Shown here piece by piece: positions 26,448 through 35,768 of a stretch of 64,000 nt of DNA. The notes beneath the pieces are model-generated. The model did no database searches and was not told where the DNA came from. It saw nothing but the letters and a program-made list of their open reading frames with translations. The DNA is from an uncultured Psychroserpens sp. (GTDB lineage Bacteria > Bacteroidota > Bacteroidia > Flavobacteriales > Flavobacteriaceae). The stretch's first letter is position 1. Every line of letters starts with the position of its first letter. The DNA lies in contig NZ_CANMVN010000003.1 in the NCBI RefSeq assembly GCF_947501425.1, positions 62,001-126,000 on the forward strand. The letters run 5' to 3'. The position numbers and the translations under genes were made by a program.

Positions 26448-27541
26448 TATACGTTAAATAAGAAGTGCATAACATCACCATCTTTAACGATATAATTCTT
26501 TCCTTCTACTCTCATTTTCCCTGCCTCTTTAACCTTAGTTTCGCTTCCGTAGTTAACATAGTCATCATAAGCAATAACCTCAGCTCTAATGAAGCCTTTT
26601 TCGAAATCGGTATGAATAACTCCAGCTGCCTGAGGTGCAGTAGCACCAATATCAATAGTCCAGGCACGAACTTCTTTAACACCAGCTGTGAAATAGGTTT
26701 GCTGATTTAACAATTTATAAGCAGATCGAATTAACTTAGAAGAACCAGGTTCATCTAATCCAATATCCTGAAGAAACATCTGGCGCTCTTCATAATCATC
26801 GAGTTCGTTAATATCGGCTTCTGTACCTACAGCAAGTACTAATACTTCGGCATTTTCATCTTTAACTGCATTTCTAACATCATCAACGTAAGCATTTCCA
26901 GAAACTGCACTTCCTTCATCCACATTACACACATACATTACTGGCTTAGCCGTAATTAATTGTGCAGGTTTTACAAACTCTTCAAGCTCATCATCACTAA
27001 AGTCTAAAGCTCTAACTGATTTTCCTGCTTCAAGACCTTCTTTTAATTTTAACAATACAGCTTCCTCTTTTTGAGCTTCCTTATTTCCTGTTTTTGCTGC
27101 ACGTTTTACTTTATCTAGTTTCTTTTCAACTGTTTCCAGATCTTTTAATTGCAGCTCCATATCGATAGTTTCTTTGTCGCGAATTGGATCAACACTACCA
27201 TCAACATGTACAATATTATCATTGTCAAAGCAACGCAATACATGAAGAATGGCATCAGTTTCACGAATATTTCCTAAGAATTGGTTTCCTAGACCTTCAC
27301 CTTTACTTGCTCCTTTCACTAATCCTGCAATATCCACAATCTCTACTGTAGCAGGCATAACACGTTCAGGGTTGACCAATGATTCTAATTTTTGAAGTCT
27401 TGGATCTGGTACATTTACCACACCAATATTAGGTTCTATGGTACAAAATGGAAAGTTAGCACTCTGTGCTTTTGCATTAGACAGACAGTTGAATAAAGTC
27501 GATTTTCCTACGTTTGGTAGTCCTACAATTCCTGCTTTCAT
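26447..27541 (-). CDS. ychF: Redox-regulated ATPase YchF (OLA1 family)
   Basis: This 364-residue TRAFAC-class P-loop protein has G1 GLPNVGKST at residues 7-15, [16 protein letters not shown], and the G3 region [20 protein letters not shown]. It also has a coiled coil and the C-terminal TGS domain ([35 protein letters not shown]). YchF prefers ATP over GTP, binds ribosomes and acts in stress and redox responses. Length and motifs are complete. It is followed directly by the SRPBCC gene in one transcript. Confidence 0.96.
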   Translation of the reverse strand: MKAGIVGLPNVGKSTLFNCLSNAKAQSANFPFCTIEPNIGVVNVPDPRLQKLESLVNPERVMPATVEIVDIAGLVKGASKGEGLGNQFLGNIRETDAILHVLRCFDNDNIVHVDGSVDPIRDKETIDMELQLKDLETVEKKLDKVKRAAKTGNKEAQKEEAVLLKLKEGLEAGKSVRALDFSDDELEEFVKPAQLITAKPVMYVCNVDEGSAVSGNAYVDDVRNAVKDENAEVLVLAVGTEADINELDDYEERQMFLQDIGLDEPGSSKLIRSAYKLLNQQTYFTAGVKEVRAWTIDIGATAPQAAGVIHTDFEKGFIRAEVIAYDDYVNYGSETKVKEAGKMRVEGKNYIVKDGDVMHFLFNV

Positions 27542-27666
27542 ATTCTCGAAATAATTGATTTAATACAAAAATCAAAAGTTTGGTTTTTGCGATTGCAAAT
27601 ATAAGTTTTGAAATTGAATAAATCTTGTTATTATTGTTAGAAATAATGCTGACTATCTTTTTGCCA

Positions 27667-29211
27667 ATGAAAAAACTACTTACCTACTTTACAGCTTTTA
27701 CAGTTTCACTAATAATTAATGCTCAAGACCAACAAAACCTATCTGTTGTTTATGGCTCTGTATTCAAAAATGATAAGCGTGAAATCCCTGTAGATATTGT
27801 AGGAAAGGATGATAACGGCTATTATTTACTGTATTCTGAAGGTCGTTTTGGTCAAGGTGATGACATGTATCTGCGGAAATTTAATTTAGATCTTACACCT
27901 TCCGGACAGGAGATTAATTTAAAAAGTGAAACCTATGATGGGAAGTTCAATTCTTTAGGATTAGCAAAAATTAAAGAGGATATAGTCCACTTATTCTATG
28001 TGCTCAATAGTGAAGGCAAAACCTATTATCATCAAACGGTAAGTCTAAATGATTTCACTTTAGGAAAGAAAACAAAAATCACTACAATATCAAATGATAC
28101 CAAGAAGGCTATTAACTCTGTAAGCCGCTTTATCATTAGTGAAGATGATGAGCTCATCACCATGTTTTACACTATTCCAAACAAAGGAAAAGAACACACC
28201 AAGTTTAGAATTCAAACCTTTGATTCAAATTTCAATGAACAGTCTAATAGATTTTATGAATTTCCGTTTGATAACAATGTGCTTTCAATAAGAAATGTAT
28301 TCACTAATGATGACAATGAACTCTTCATCATCTGTAAGAAATATGATAGCAAAAAAATTCTTTATGAAGATGATAATTTTGGCTATGAATATTTGATTTA
28401 CAAGGTGAAACTGGACGGACTTGAAAAACTGGCAATGGTAAGACCCAATGAAGTTCATATGAGAGGGTTAACACCAACATTGGTCAACGAGAATGAATTA
28501 CTGCTTACTGGTTTGTTTTCAAAAGTCGATAAGTATTCAATGACTGGAATATATGCGACGAAAATCGATCTTCAATCTGGACATACAATCTATTCAAAAT
28601 ATAATAAATTCTCTGCCGAATTCTTTTCTCAACTCTTTAAACCTGGAAAGAAAAAAGATAAAGCCATAGTAAAATACAATCAAGGCAAACGTGAAGACCC
28701 AAACTACGTATTAAAAAAGGCCATACCTCTGGAAAACGATGAGCTTTTAGTGCTTGCAGAACAAATGCGAACCTACAGTTACAATTACGTAACAACCTAC
28801 TATCATGATAATATTGCTGCCATCAAACTAGATAATACTGGTAATGTTGTTTGGACAAACAAAATTGGAAAACGACAAGAGAAAGTCAACGTGCCTATCT
28901 ACAATTCGTTTTATCCAACAATGCGAGGCGACAAATTGTTTTTACTTTATAATTGCAATATCAACAATCTAAATCATAAAAACGGTAAGCTATCCAAACC
29001 ATTCAACACTTCGGAATATGCCTTTATTGCTACTGTTTTGGATGATGACGGAAATTACAACAGACAAATTATTAGTACCAAAGAAGCTCTCAAAGGCGTT
29101 ACAATCAGACCCTTATTATACAACTGGGAAGATGAGAATACCTTACTGATGTTTGGACAAGATATTGATAATCTTAAAAATCAGAGATTTATTAAAGTGA
29201 GATTTAATTAG
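27667..29211 (+). CDS. Exported protein of unknown function, beta-propeller-like
   Basis: This 514-residue protein has a signal peptide ending INAQ. The mature part consists of repeated strands of the type DGKFNSLGLAKIKEDIVHLF, GLEKLAMVRPNEVHMRGLTP and GNVVWTNKIG. The pattern resembles a beta-propeller, but no known family motif is clear. There is no C-terminal T9SS tail. The longer frame from 27625 includes upstream non-coding sequence, so ATG 27667 was chosen. It converges on the lipoprotein at 29204 with an 8-bp overlap. Confidence 0.65.
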   Translation: MKKLLTYFTAFTVSLIINAQDQQNLSVVYGSVFKNDKREIPVDIVGKDDNGYYLLYSEGRFGQGDDMYLRKFNLDLTPSGQEINLKSETYDGKFNSLGLAKIKEDIVHLFYVLNSEGKTYYHQTVSLNDFTLGKKTKITTISNDTKKAINSVSRFIISEDDELITMFYTIPNKGKEHTKFRIQTFDSNFNEQSNRFYEFPFDNNVLSIRNVFTNDDNELFIICKKYDSKKILYEDDNFGYEYLIYKVKLDGLEKLAMVRPNEVHMRGLTPTLVNENELLLTGLFSKVDKYSMTGIYATKIDLQSGHTIYSKYNKFSAEFFSQLFKPGKKKDKAIVKYNQGKREDPNYVLKKAIPLENDELLVLAEQMRTYSYNYVTTYYHDNIAAIKLDNTGNVVWTNKIGKRQEKVNVPIYNSFYPTMRGDKLFLLYNCNINNLNHKNGKLSKPFNTSEYAFIATVLDDDGNYNRQIISTKEALKGVTIRPLLYNWEDENTLLMFGQDIDNLKNQRFIKVRFN

Positions 29212-29998
29212 AATACTGTCTTGCATATTTCACAATAGCAGTCTTAACTAAGGTATCCTGTGTTTCCTCTAATATATATTGCTTCGGAAATCCAACTGAA
29301 TCCATATAAATGCTAGTAGTATAGATAGGTTTAACAACATCTGGCTTATGATATTGTTCAGTTTTTACATGTTCTAAAATATCTTTACTCCATGAGTAGG
29401 TCCTAGAGGTTTTATTATATTCAAATGCTCCTTCAGGATGATCAACAGTTGTTCTAATCGTTTTGAGTAGCAAGTCGTTTTCAGAATATCTATATTCAGT
29501 CTCATCTAAAAAATCAGGATGATCCATTAATTGCCCTTCATCTAAAACACCAATTCGCGATTCGATTTTTCCATTAACAATGTGATATTTATAAATAATT
29601 GACCATCCAAAATTGGAAGTTTTAGTTTCAAAAATTGAATCATCAACTCTAATCCTTTCGTAATCAAAGACCTCTAGATAATCGGTAAACTTATCATATT
29701 GGTAATACAAGCCTAATGAATCAAAACCCATCGTATTTGTACAACACATAAAGCTTTTAAAACGCTGTCTAATGATATTTTCTCCATTAGAAATAAAGTA
29801 ATTTAAAGTATCTCCTTTTTCCAGAGTATTCATTTTACCATATTCAATCACCTCAAAAACTGAATCAATTTGTTGTTTTACCATGAGGTGTGGAATATGA
29901 CCAATATAATCAACCTGAAGGAGTTTTAGTGAAGTCTCTTTTTGTTCAGAACAGGAACACAGTAGTAACAAGTAACTAATTAACATAAATGGTTTCAT
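29204..29998 (-). CDS. Putative lipoprotein of unknown function
   Basis: This 264-residue protein starts MKPFMLISYLLLLCSCSEQK with a lipobox Cys near 14 or 16. The rest is soluble, acidic and rich in Tyr and Trp, with repeated YRYSEND-like strands similar in style to the RHS/YD-type beta-hairpins found in Bacteroidota lipoproteins. No enzyme motif is recognised. The gene stands alone, convergent with the exported propeller-like protein. Confidence 0.65.
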   Translation of the reverse strand: MKPFMLISYLLLLCSCSEQKETSLKLLQVDYIGHIPHLMVKQQIDSVFEVIEYGKMNTLEKGDTLNYFISNGENIIRQRFKSFMCCTNTMGFDSLGLYYQYDKFTDYLEVFDYERIRVDDSIFETKTSNFGWSIIYKYHIVNGKIESRIGVLDEGQLMDHPDFLDETEYRYSENDLLLKTIRTTVDHPEGAFEYNKTSRTYSWSKDILEHVKTEQYHKPDVVKPIYTTSIYMDSVGFPKQYILEETQDTLVKTAIVKYARQYSN

Positions 29999-30040
29999 GT
30001 AAAGTCAACAGAAAAACCACTGGCTTATTGTAGATAAGAA

Positions 30041-30172
30041 CTAAAATTTAAAAAATGCCATTTTGATTAGCATCACGATAACCCAAATAAATACGATTCC
30101 AACAATGGCTGTTAACGTACAACCCAAATGTTTCCAGAAGCCTTCGTAGCCTTTTTCATCTCTCTTCTCCAT
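30041..30172 (-). CDS. Small 43-residue single-span membrane protein
   Basis: This short gene reads MEKRDEKGYEGFWKHLGCTL, then TAIVGIVFIWVIVMLIKMA and FFKF, then TAG. The charged N-terminus followed by one strongly hydrophobic helix and a short basic end is typical of real small membrane proteins, and the frame has clean Bacteroidota-like codon use. It sits between the end of a lipoprotein gene and a terminator of the ferredoxin gene, with a start at 30172. Function unknown. Confidence 0.55.
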   Translation of the reverse strand: MEKRDEKGYEGFWKHLGCTLTAIVGIVFIWVIVMLIKMAFFKF

Positions 30173-30185
30173 AATTGCAATCTAA

Positions 30186-30217
30186 ATAAAAAATCCCAAG
30201 CAATAAAGTTTGGGATT
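30186..30217 (-). terminator. Intrinsic terminator of the ferredoxin gene
   Basis: AATCCCAA (30192-30199) pairs with TTGGGATT (30210-30217). On the minus strand the hairpin is followed by a T run (from the A run at 30186-30193). Confidence 0.75.
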
Positions 30218-30245
30218 AAGTTTATAATCTAGAATTAAATTTGTT

Positions 30246-30599
30246 TTAATCCTCTGGATGCATAAAGCGTTGTTTTCCCAGAAGCTCTTCTACAGTCTCT
30301 ACATGATTTTCATCAGGCACACAACAATCTACAGGACAAACTGCAGCACACTGTGGTTCTTCATGGAACCCTTGACATTCTGTACACTTATCGGGAGCTA
30401 TGTAATAAATCTCATCACTTATGGGTTCTTGTGTTTCATCAGCATCTACTTCAGTTCCATTAGGCAATACCACTTTTCCAGTTAAACTGGTCCCATCTTT
30501 ATATCTCCAATCATCTGCGCCTTCATAGATTGCTGTATTTGGACATTCTGGTTCACAAGCACCACAATTTATACATTCATCTGTTATTATAATTGCCAT
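30246..30599 (-). CDS. 4Fe-4S dicluster ferredoxin
   Basis: This 117-residue ferredoxin has [13 protein letters not shown] near residues 10-22 and [20 protein letters not shown] near 74-93. The two clusters are separated by about 50 residues, longer than in clostridial ferredoxins, which is common in Bacteroidota. It transfers electrons, possibly to the divergent acyl-CoA reductase, whose promoter starts about 20 bp away. That functional pairing is inferred from position. Confidence 0.93.
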   Translation of the reverse strand: MAIIITDECINCGACEPECPNTAIYEGADDWRYKDGTSLTGKVVLPNGTEVDADETQEPISDEIYYIAPDKCTECQGFHEEPQCAAVCPVDCCVPDENHVETVEELLGKQRFMHPED

Positions 30600-30622
30600 A
30601 GTAATTCTTCTTTTTTATTGCG

Positions 30623-30630
30623 TAAATTTG
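30623..30630 (+). promoter_or_regulatory. TAAATTTG -7 box
   Basis: TAAATTTG matches TAnnTTTG, 44 bp before the LuxC-type gene start and 23 bp beyond the divergent ferredoxin start at 30599. Confidence 0.5.
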
Positions 30631-30674
30631 CAAATGCAAAAATAAAGCCAAAACATCGTATAACCAAACACAAA

Positions 30675-31736
30675 ATGGATTTACAACAAAGAATTAACGC
30701 TTTTGTAAAATTAGGCGAATTTTTAAGTCAGTTTTCTACTGATGGAATTACAAAAAAAGACCATATTAATCATAATGATTTGTTTTTTGATGGCTTTAAA
30801 CATCAGATGAAATTAGCAGAAGAACACAATGGCTGGTTTACAAAAGAAAATATACTGTTTGCATTAAACGGATGGTCTAATCAACTCACCGAAAGCAATT
30901 TAAACAACTGGCTCTCCAAATATAAATTCGATATAGAACAGCCAAAAGTTATTGCTATTATCATGGCTGGAAACATCCCATTGGTAGGTTTTCACGATTT
31001 TTTATCGGTCTTAATTTCTGGTCATAAAGTTTTGGTTAAACAGTCTTCTAACGACAAACATTTATTACCTTTTTTAGCTAAATATTTAGAGCATGTGGCT
31101 CCAGAGTTTAAAGATAGAATTGTTTTTACTGAGGGCAAATTAGACAACTTTGATGCCGTCATTGCAACAGGAAGCGACAATACAGCTAGATATTTTGAAT
31201 ACTATTTTAAAAACAAACCTTCAATTATTAGAAAAAATAGAAATTCTATTGCCATATTAAAAGGAAATGAAACTCATGAACAGCTCAAAGCGCTCTCCGA
31301 AGATATTTTTAGATATTATGGCCTAGGCTGTAGAAATGTATCTAAGCTTTTTGTTCCAACAGACTATAATTTTGACAGCTTCTTCAAAGCTATGTACGAT
31401 TGGAATCCTGTGATCAATCAAGCCAAATATGCTAATAACTATGATTACAATAAAGCCGTGTATTTGATGAGTGAATTTGACATGCTGGAAAATGGATTTC
31501 TAATGATAAAGGAAGACGAAAGTTTTTCATCTCCAATCGCTACAGTATTCTATGAACACTATAGTTCAGAAGACAATCTAAAAAAGGTATTACACGACAA
31601 AAAAGATAAAATACAATGCATTGTTGCAAACGATTTTTCTGAAAATGAAATCAAATTTGGACAAACCCAATTACCAAATCTATGGGATTATGCAGACGAT
31701 GTTGATACTATTTCGTTTTCGTTGACAATCTGTTAA
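30675..31736 (+). CDS. LuxC-type acyl-CoA reductase
   Basis: This 353-residue member of the aldehyde dehydrogenase-like LuxC superfamily has MAGNIPLVGFHDFLSVLISG in the cofactor region and the active-site Cys near residue 219 in FRYYGLGCRNVSKLF. LuxC reduces fatty acyl groups to aldehydes. No luxD, luxE or luxAB gene is nearby, so the product is not for luminescence here. The first TTG-started frame (30618) crosses the promoter, so ATG 30675 is preferred. It is followed by serC, 106 bp downstream. Confidence 0.8.
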   Translation: MDLQQRINAFVKLGEFLSQFSTDGITKKDHINHNDLFFDGFKHQMKLAEEHNGWFTKENILFALNGWSNQLTESNLNNWLSKYKFDIEQPKVIAIIMAGNIPLVGFHDFLSVLISGHKVLVKQSSNDKHLLPFLAKYLEHVAPEFKDRIVFTEGKLDNFDAVIATGSDNTARYFEYYFKNKPSIIRKNRNSIAILKGNETHEQLKALSEDIFRYYGLGCRNVSKLFVPTDYNFDSFFKAMYDWNPVINQAKYANNYDYNKAVYLMSEFDMLENGFLMIKEDESFSSPIATVFYEHYSSEDNLKKVLHDKKDKIQCIVANDFSENEIKFGQTQLPNLWDYADDVDTISFSLTIC

Positions 31737-31842
31737 TAAAATATCATTTTAATACTCTGTTTTTTCTCAGAATTTATCACCTTTGTGAGAGACGAAAAGA
31801 CAACCTAATTTCCGTATTCTTTGGAAATAAATACATACAAAA

Positions 31843-32904
31843 ATGAAAAGACATAATTTTAGTGCAGGCCCTTGTATCCTACCTCAGGATGTACTTAAAA
31901 AAGCTTCAGAGGCAGTCATTGATTTTGATAACGGATTATCGTTATTAGAAATATCACACAGAAGCAAACCCTTTGTTGATGTGATGGAAAATGCCAGAGC
32001 ATTAGCACTTGAGCTACTAGGTCTTGAAGGCAAAGGTTACAAAGCTTTGTTTCTTCAAGGTGGAGCAAGCACTCAGTTTTTAATGGTTGCTCTCAATATG
32101 TTAGAAAAACGTGCAGGTTATTTAAATACTGGTACTTGGAGTGATAAGGCCATTAAAGAAGCACGCATTTATGATGACATCTATGAAGTAGCGTCTTCTA
32201 AAGATGCAAATTTCAACTACATTCCAAAAGGATACGATATCCCAACAGATTATGACTATTTTCACTGTACATCAAACAACACCATTTTTGGAACTCAAAT
32301 GAAAGAGTTTCCAAACTCACCTATCCCAATGGTTTGTGACATGAGTAGCGATATTTTTTCACGTCAGTTAGATTTCTCAAAGTTTGATCTCATCTATGCT
32401 GGTGCTCAAAAAAATATGGGTCCTGCTGGTGCTACACTAGTTGTAGTAAAAGAAGACATTTTAGGGAAAGTGTCTCGAAAAATCCCATCAATGATGGACT
32501 ACAAGGTACATATTAGCAAAAGTAGTATGTTCAATACACCTCCAGTTTTTTCGGTATATGTATCTATGCTTACACTACAATGGCTAAAAGATTTAGGTGG
32601 AATTCCCGCTATTGAAAAAGAGAATGAAAAGAAAGCACAATTAATCTACTCAGAAATTGATCTTAACCCATTGTTTAAAGGGTTTTCTACTAAATCAGAT
32701 CGTTCTACTATGAATGCAACATTCACTCTTGCAAATGAAGACCTTAAAGAAACCTTTGAAACTATGGTTAAAGAAGCAGGAATAAATGGATTAAACGGTC
32801 ACAGAAGTGTTGGTGGCTACAGAGCATCAATGTATAATGCATTATCTCTAGAAAGTGTTGGTGTATTAGTGGATGTAATGAGTGAATTAGAACGTAAAGC
32901 ATAA
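31843..32904 (+). CDS. serC: Phosphoserine aminotransferase
   Basis: This 353-residue PLP enzyme begins MKRHNFSAGPCILPQDVLKK and has the Schiff-base Lys in IYAGAQKNMGPAGATLVVV. The C-terminus, GHRSVGGYRASMYNALSLES, completes the family pattern. It makes 3-phosphoserine from 3-phosphohydroxypyruvate and glutamate. It lies 10 bp upstream of serA, so the two serine-synthesis genes form an operon. Confidence 0.97.
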   Translation: MKRHNFSAGPCILPQDVLKKASEAVIDFDNGLSLLEISHRSKPFVDVMENARALALELLGLEGKGYKALFLQGGASTQFLMVALNMLEKRAGYLNTGTWSDKAIKEARIYDDIYEVASSKDANFNYIPKGYDIPTDYDYFHCTSNNTIFGTQMKEFPNSPIPMVCDMSSDIFSRQLDFSKFDLIYAGAQKNMGPAGATLVVVKEDILGKVSRKIPSMMDYKVHISKSSMFNTPPVFSVYVSMLTLQWLKDLGGIPAIEKENEKKAQLIYSEIDLNPLFKGFSTKSDRSTMNATFTLANEDLKETFETMVKEAGINGLNGHRSVGGYRASMYNALSLESVGVLVDVMSELERKA

Positions 32905-32914
32905 ATAAAATTAA

Positions 32915-33865
32915 ATGAAAGTATTAGCAAACGACGGAGTTTCAGAAAGCGGAATTAAAGCATTAGAAAATGCAGGCTTTGAAGTTTTAACAACTACAGT
33001 TGCTCAAGAACAATTGACCAATTACATTAATGAAAATCAAATTGATGTGCTTCTTGTGAGAAGCGCAACAACAGTTCGTAAAGATCTAATTGATGCCTGT
33101 GAAAATTTGAAAATCATCGGACGTGGTGGTGTTGGTATGGATAATATAGATGTCGACTATGCTCGTAGCAAGGGTTTGCATGTTATTAATACTCCTGCTG
33201 CTTCTTCACAATCTGTAGCCGAATTAGTGTTTGCTCACTTATTTGGTGGTGTTCGTTTTTTACATGACTCTAACAGAAATATGCCTTTAGATGGTGACAC
33301 AAAATTTAAAGCTTTAAAGAAAAACTATGCTAAAGGTGTTGAATTAAGAGGAAAAACTCTTGGTATTATTGGTTTTGGTAGAATTGGAAGAGAAGTTGCT
33401 AAAATTGCTTTGGGTATTGGAATGAAAGTTATTGCCAGTGACAAATTTGTTGGAAAAGCAACGGTTAAAGTTGAATTTTATAACGGGCAATTTATCAACG
33501 TAGAGATTGAAACTGAGCCGATGAAAGATGTACTTCAGCATGCCGACTTCATCACTTTACACGTACCTGCTCAAAAAGAATATGTTATTGGTGAAAAACA
33601 ATTTAATTTAATGAAAGATGGAATTGGGATAGTCAATGCAGCTCGTGGAGGTGTTATTGATGAAGTAGCCTTGATAAAAGCTATAGAAAGCGGAAAAGTT
33701 GCATTTGCTGGCCTTGACACTTTTGAACAGGAACCTACGCCTGCTGTACAAGTCTTAATGAATGGAAGAGTTTCTCTTACCCCACATATTGGTGCTGCAA
33801 CTAACGAAGCTCAAGATAGAATTGGTACTGAATTAGCAGATCAAATCATTAGTATCTTGAGGTAG
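32915..33865 (+). CDS. serA: D-3-phosphoglycerate dehydrogenase, short form
   Basis: This 316-residue NAD-dependent 2-hydroxyacid dehydrogenase has IIGFGRIGREVAKIALGIGM (dinucleotide loop near 150), NAARGGVIDE (catalytic Arg) and TPHIGAATNEA (catalytic His). It lacks the C-terminal ACT domain, so feedback control by serine through ACT is not expected. It oxidises 3-phosphoglycerate in the first step of serine synthesis. It is the second gene of serC-serA and is followed by a strong terminator. Confidence 0.95.
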   Translation: MKVLANDGVSESGIKALENAGFEVLTTTVAQEQLTNYINENQIDVLLVRSATTVRKDLIDACENLKIIGRGGVGMDNIDVDYARSKGLHVINTPAASSQSVAELVFAHLFGGVRFLHDSNRNMPLDGDTKFKALKKNYAKGVELRGKTLGIIGFGRIGREVAKIALGIGMKVIASDKFVGKATVKVEFYNGQFINVEIETEPMKDVLQHADFITLHVPAQKEYVIGEKQFNLMKDGIGIVNAARGGVIDEVALIKAIESGKVAFAGLDTFEQEPTPAVQVLMNGRVSLTPHIGAATNEAQDRIGTELADQIISILR

Positions 33866-33892
33866 AAAAAATAAAATGTGACCTTATCGAAA

Positions 33893-33928
33893 AAAATGAG
33901 TCCTATCTATACGTTAGGACTTTTTTTT
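33893..33928 (+). terminator. Intrinsic terminator after serA
   Basis: AGTCCTA (33899-33905) pairs with TAGGACT (33915-33921), preceded by A-rich and followed by eight T. Confidence 0.9.
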
Positions 33929-33972
33929 GTAAATTGAAAGTTCAATTTTATTAATCTTATATTAAAAATATT

Positions 33973-34608
33973 ATGTCAGGAATTTTAGACTTATTAAACA
34001 GCGACCTCGGAAAAACAATTATTAGTGGAGTATCGGGATCAACAGGTGCAGATGAAAACAGAACAGGTAGTGTTCTTACAATGGCTTTGCCAGTATTAAT
34101 GAAAGCCATGGAGCGAAATGCTTCAACACCTGAAGGTGCTCAAGGTTTAATGGGTGCGCTTAGTAGTAAGCATGATGGTAGTATCTTAGATAACCTTAGC
34201 GGTTTATTTGGTGGTGGAGTTGATCAGGAAGTTAAAGAAGATGGTGGGAAAATTCTTGGTCATGTTCTAGGTAACAGACAACAAGGCGTAGAGAAAATCA
34301 TAGGTGAAAAATCTGGATTAGATGCTGGTTCTGTAGGTAACATACTTAAAGTTGCAGCTCCTATTTTAATGGGTGTTCTAGGTAAACAAGCTAAACAAAA
34401 CAATGTAAGTTCTCCAAACGATTTAGGAGGTTTACTTGGTGGAATGCTTGGTGGAAACGAAGCTAAAGAAGAGCAAAGTTTCTTAGAAAAAATATTAGAT
34501 GCTGATGGTGATGGAAGTGTTATTGATGATGTTGCAGGTATGGTATTAGGTAGTGCAAAGAAGAAAGGTGGACTTGGTGGTTTACTAGGAGGTCTTTTCG
34601 GAAAATAA
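33973..34608 (+). CDS. DUF937-type protein with an EF-hand-like calcium loop
   Basis: This 211-residue protein is rich in Gly and Leu. It starts MSGILDLLNSDLGKTIISGV and carries repeated helical pairs of the DUF937 (YidB-like) kind, with glycine-rich links such as LGGLLGGMLGG. Near residues 176-187 it has DADGDGSVIDDV, a DxDxDG loop that could bind calcium. It is cytoplasmic by sequence (no signal). The function is unknown. It stands between two terminators. Confidence 0.8.
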   Translation: MSGILDLLNSDLGKTIISGVSGSTGADENRTGSVLTMALPVLMKAMERNASTPEGAQGLMGALSSKHDGSILDNLSGLFGGGVDQEVKEDGGKILGHVLGNRQQGVEKIIGEKSGLDAGSVGNILKVAAPILMGVLGKQAKQNNVSSPNDLGGLLGGMLGGNEAKEEQSFLEKILDADGDGSVIDDVAGMVLGSAKKKGGLGGLLGGLFGK

Positions 34609-34630
34609 AATCACATAACTATTATGTCTA

Positions 34631-34663
34631 AAAAAAGTCAAGCTACATGTTTGGCTTTTTTTT
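34631..34663 (+). terminator. Intrinsic terminator after the DUF937 gene
   Basis: AAAAAAGTCAAGC pairs with GTTTGGCTTTTTT through all 13 positions if two G-U pairs are allowed, with a T run after it. Confidence 0.75.
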
Positions 34664-34671
34664 GTGCGTTT

Positions 34672-34700
34672 ACTCAATCAAATCATAGGTTTACTCATTT
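34672..34700 (+). promoter_or_regulatory. Two ACTCA words 21 bp apart
   Basis: ACTCAATC at 34672 and ACTCATTT at 34693 repeat the spacing and wording seen at 3520 and 3541. They precede the DUF6146 lipoprotein by about 115 bp. Possible LytTR-like direct repeat. The rest of this gap shows nothing else. Confidence 0.3.
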
Positions 34701-34814
34701 CCTGTTTTCAACAATCAATACTTCGATTACTTTTGAAGCATCTGAAATTTTAGACATTTATCTAATGGCTCTAGACCCTTAGGAATGATTTTTGTAACTT
34801 TAAAATAAAAAGCA

Positions 34815-35243
34815 ATGAGACGCACTATTTACCTTTTACTTTTCACATTTGCTCTATTGAGTTGTGGTACTTCTAAAACTAGTTATGATTCCTCTGAATC
34901 TGATACACCAGAAGAAGATATTGTTAGAATTGCTAATGATGATATCGAATATGAAATTATCATCATAGAACCTGGATTTAACGGCTGGCTCCAAAGTATC
35001 GCAAGACCAGAAGGCTATTACTCACAAAACTTTATGGAAGCCAGAAACATGATTTATGTTCGTGAATGGAACAGAAGAGTTCTACAGGCTCTGGAGTATG
35101 ATCCTAACCTATATGAAATGCAAATTGACTACAAACCTAATATTGATTATGGATATGATGTTAATTATAAATTATATAACTATTTCATATACTTTCAATT
35201 AACTCATAAGCAACAATTAGGGTCTTGGATTCCTAGAATTTAG
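34815..35243 (+). CDS. DUF6146-type lipoprotein
   Basis: This 142-residue lipoprotein has signal peptide MRRTIYLLLFTFALLSC with Cys near 17. The rest includes EIIIIEPGFNGWLQSIARPE and YVREWNRRVLQALEYDPNLY, which I recognise as the flavobacterial DUF6146 pattern of conserved Trp, Gly and Tyr. Function unknown; it is anchored in the periplasm or outer membrane. It starts the run of three small genes before the TonB receptor. Confidence 0.8.
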   Translation: MRRTIYLLLFTFALLSCGTSKTSYDSSESDTPEEDIVRIANDDIEYEIIIIEPGFNGWLQSIARPEGYYSQNFMEARNMIYVREWNRRVLQALEYDPNLYEMQIDYKPNIDYGYDVNYKLYNYFIYFQLTHKQQLGSWIPRI

Positions 35244-35253
35244 AGTATCTTTG
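35225..35253 (+). promoter_or_regulatory. -33/-7 promoter with TTG and TATCTTTG
   Basis: TTG (35225-35227) and TATCTTTG (35246-35253) are 18 bp apart, the best match to the Bacteroidota -33/-7 spacing in this part. The -33 lies within the end of the DUF6146 gene. Confidence 0.6.
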
Positions 35254-35270
35254 CATTGCAAAATAAAGCG

Positions 35271-35768
35271 ATGCTAAAAGACTTTAAATCCAACTGGGAA
35301 ATACATCATAATTGGCAACTTATCTTTCCTTTATTGGGAATTATAGGACTTGCATACAGTTCATTTAAATTAGCATTACGGTTAACCAGCTCATATTCAA
35401 TAGTTATGTCCATTGGTTTAGCAGTAATCTTTTTTTTGGCGCTATTAAAATTAACCCTCCTTATCTTTAAAAAATTAGAAAATAAGTGGATTGTTGACCA
35501 TAGGTGGGAAATGATTCGAATCTTTATTGTATTTGCTATTACAGGAACGTCTTCTGTTTTTGTAGGCCGACCAATAATGAAACTTATTGGAATTACTAAA
35601 GAAAACTTAAACCCTGTTATTTATTGGGTATTATTTATTATCATTGGACTTATTTTCTATCAAATTCTTTTAGTAACTTTCGGTTGGCTTTTTGGACAAT
35701 TCAAATTTTTCTGGGAATTTGAAAAGAAAATGTTGAAACGCTTCGGATTAGGAAAGTTTTTAGATTAA
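35271..35768 (+). CDS. DUF6787-type integral membrane protein
   Basis: This 165-residue protein has about four membrane helices (LIFPLLGIIGLAYSSFKLAL, SIVMSIGLAVIFFLALLKLT, IFIVFAITGTSSVFVG, VIYWVLFIIIGLIFYQILLV) and ends in a basic amphipathic tail. It fits the flavobacterial DUF6787 family. The TTG-started frame (35256) is promoter sequence, so ATG 35271 is chosen. Its stop overlaps the start of the next gene by one base (TAATG), so the pair is translationally coupled. Confidence 0.75.
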   Translation: MLKDFKSNWEIHHNWQLIFPLLGIIGLAYSSFKLALRLTSSYSIVMSIGLAVIFFLALLKLTLLIFKKLENKWIVDHRWEMIRIFIVFAITGTSSVFVGRPIMKLIGITKENLNPVIYWVLFIIIGLIFYQILLVTFGWLFGQFKFFWEFEKKMLKRFGLGKFLD

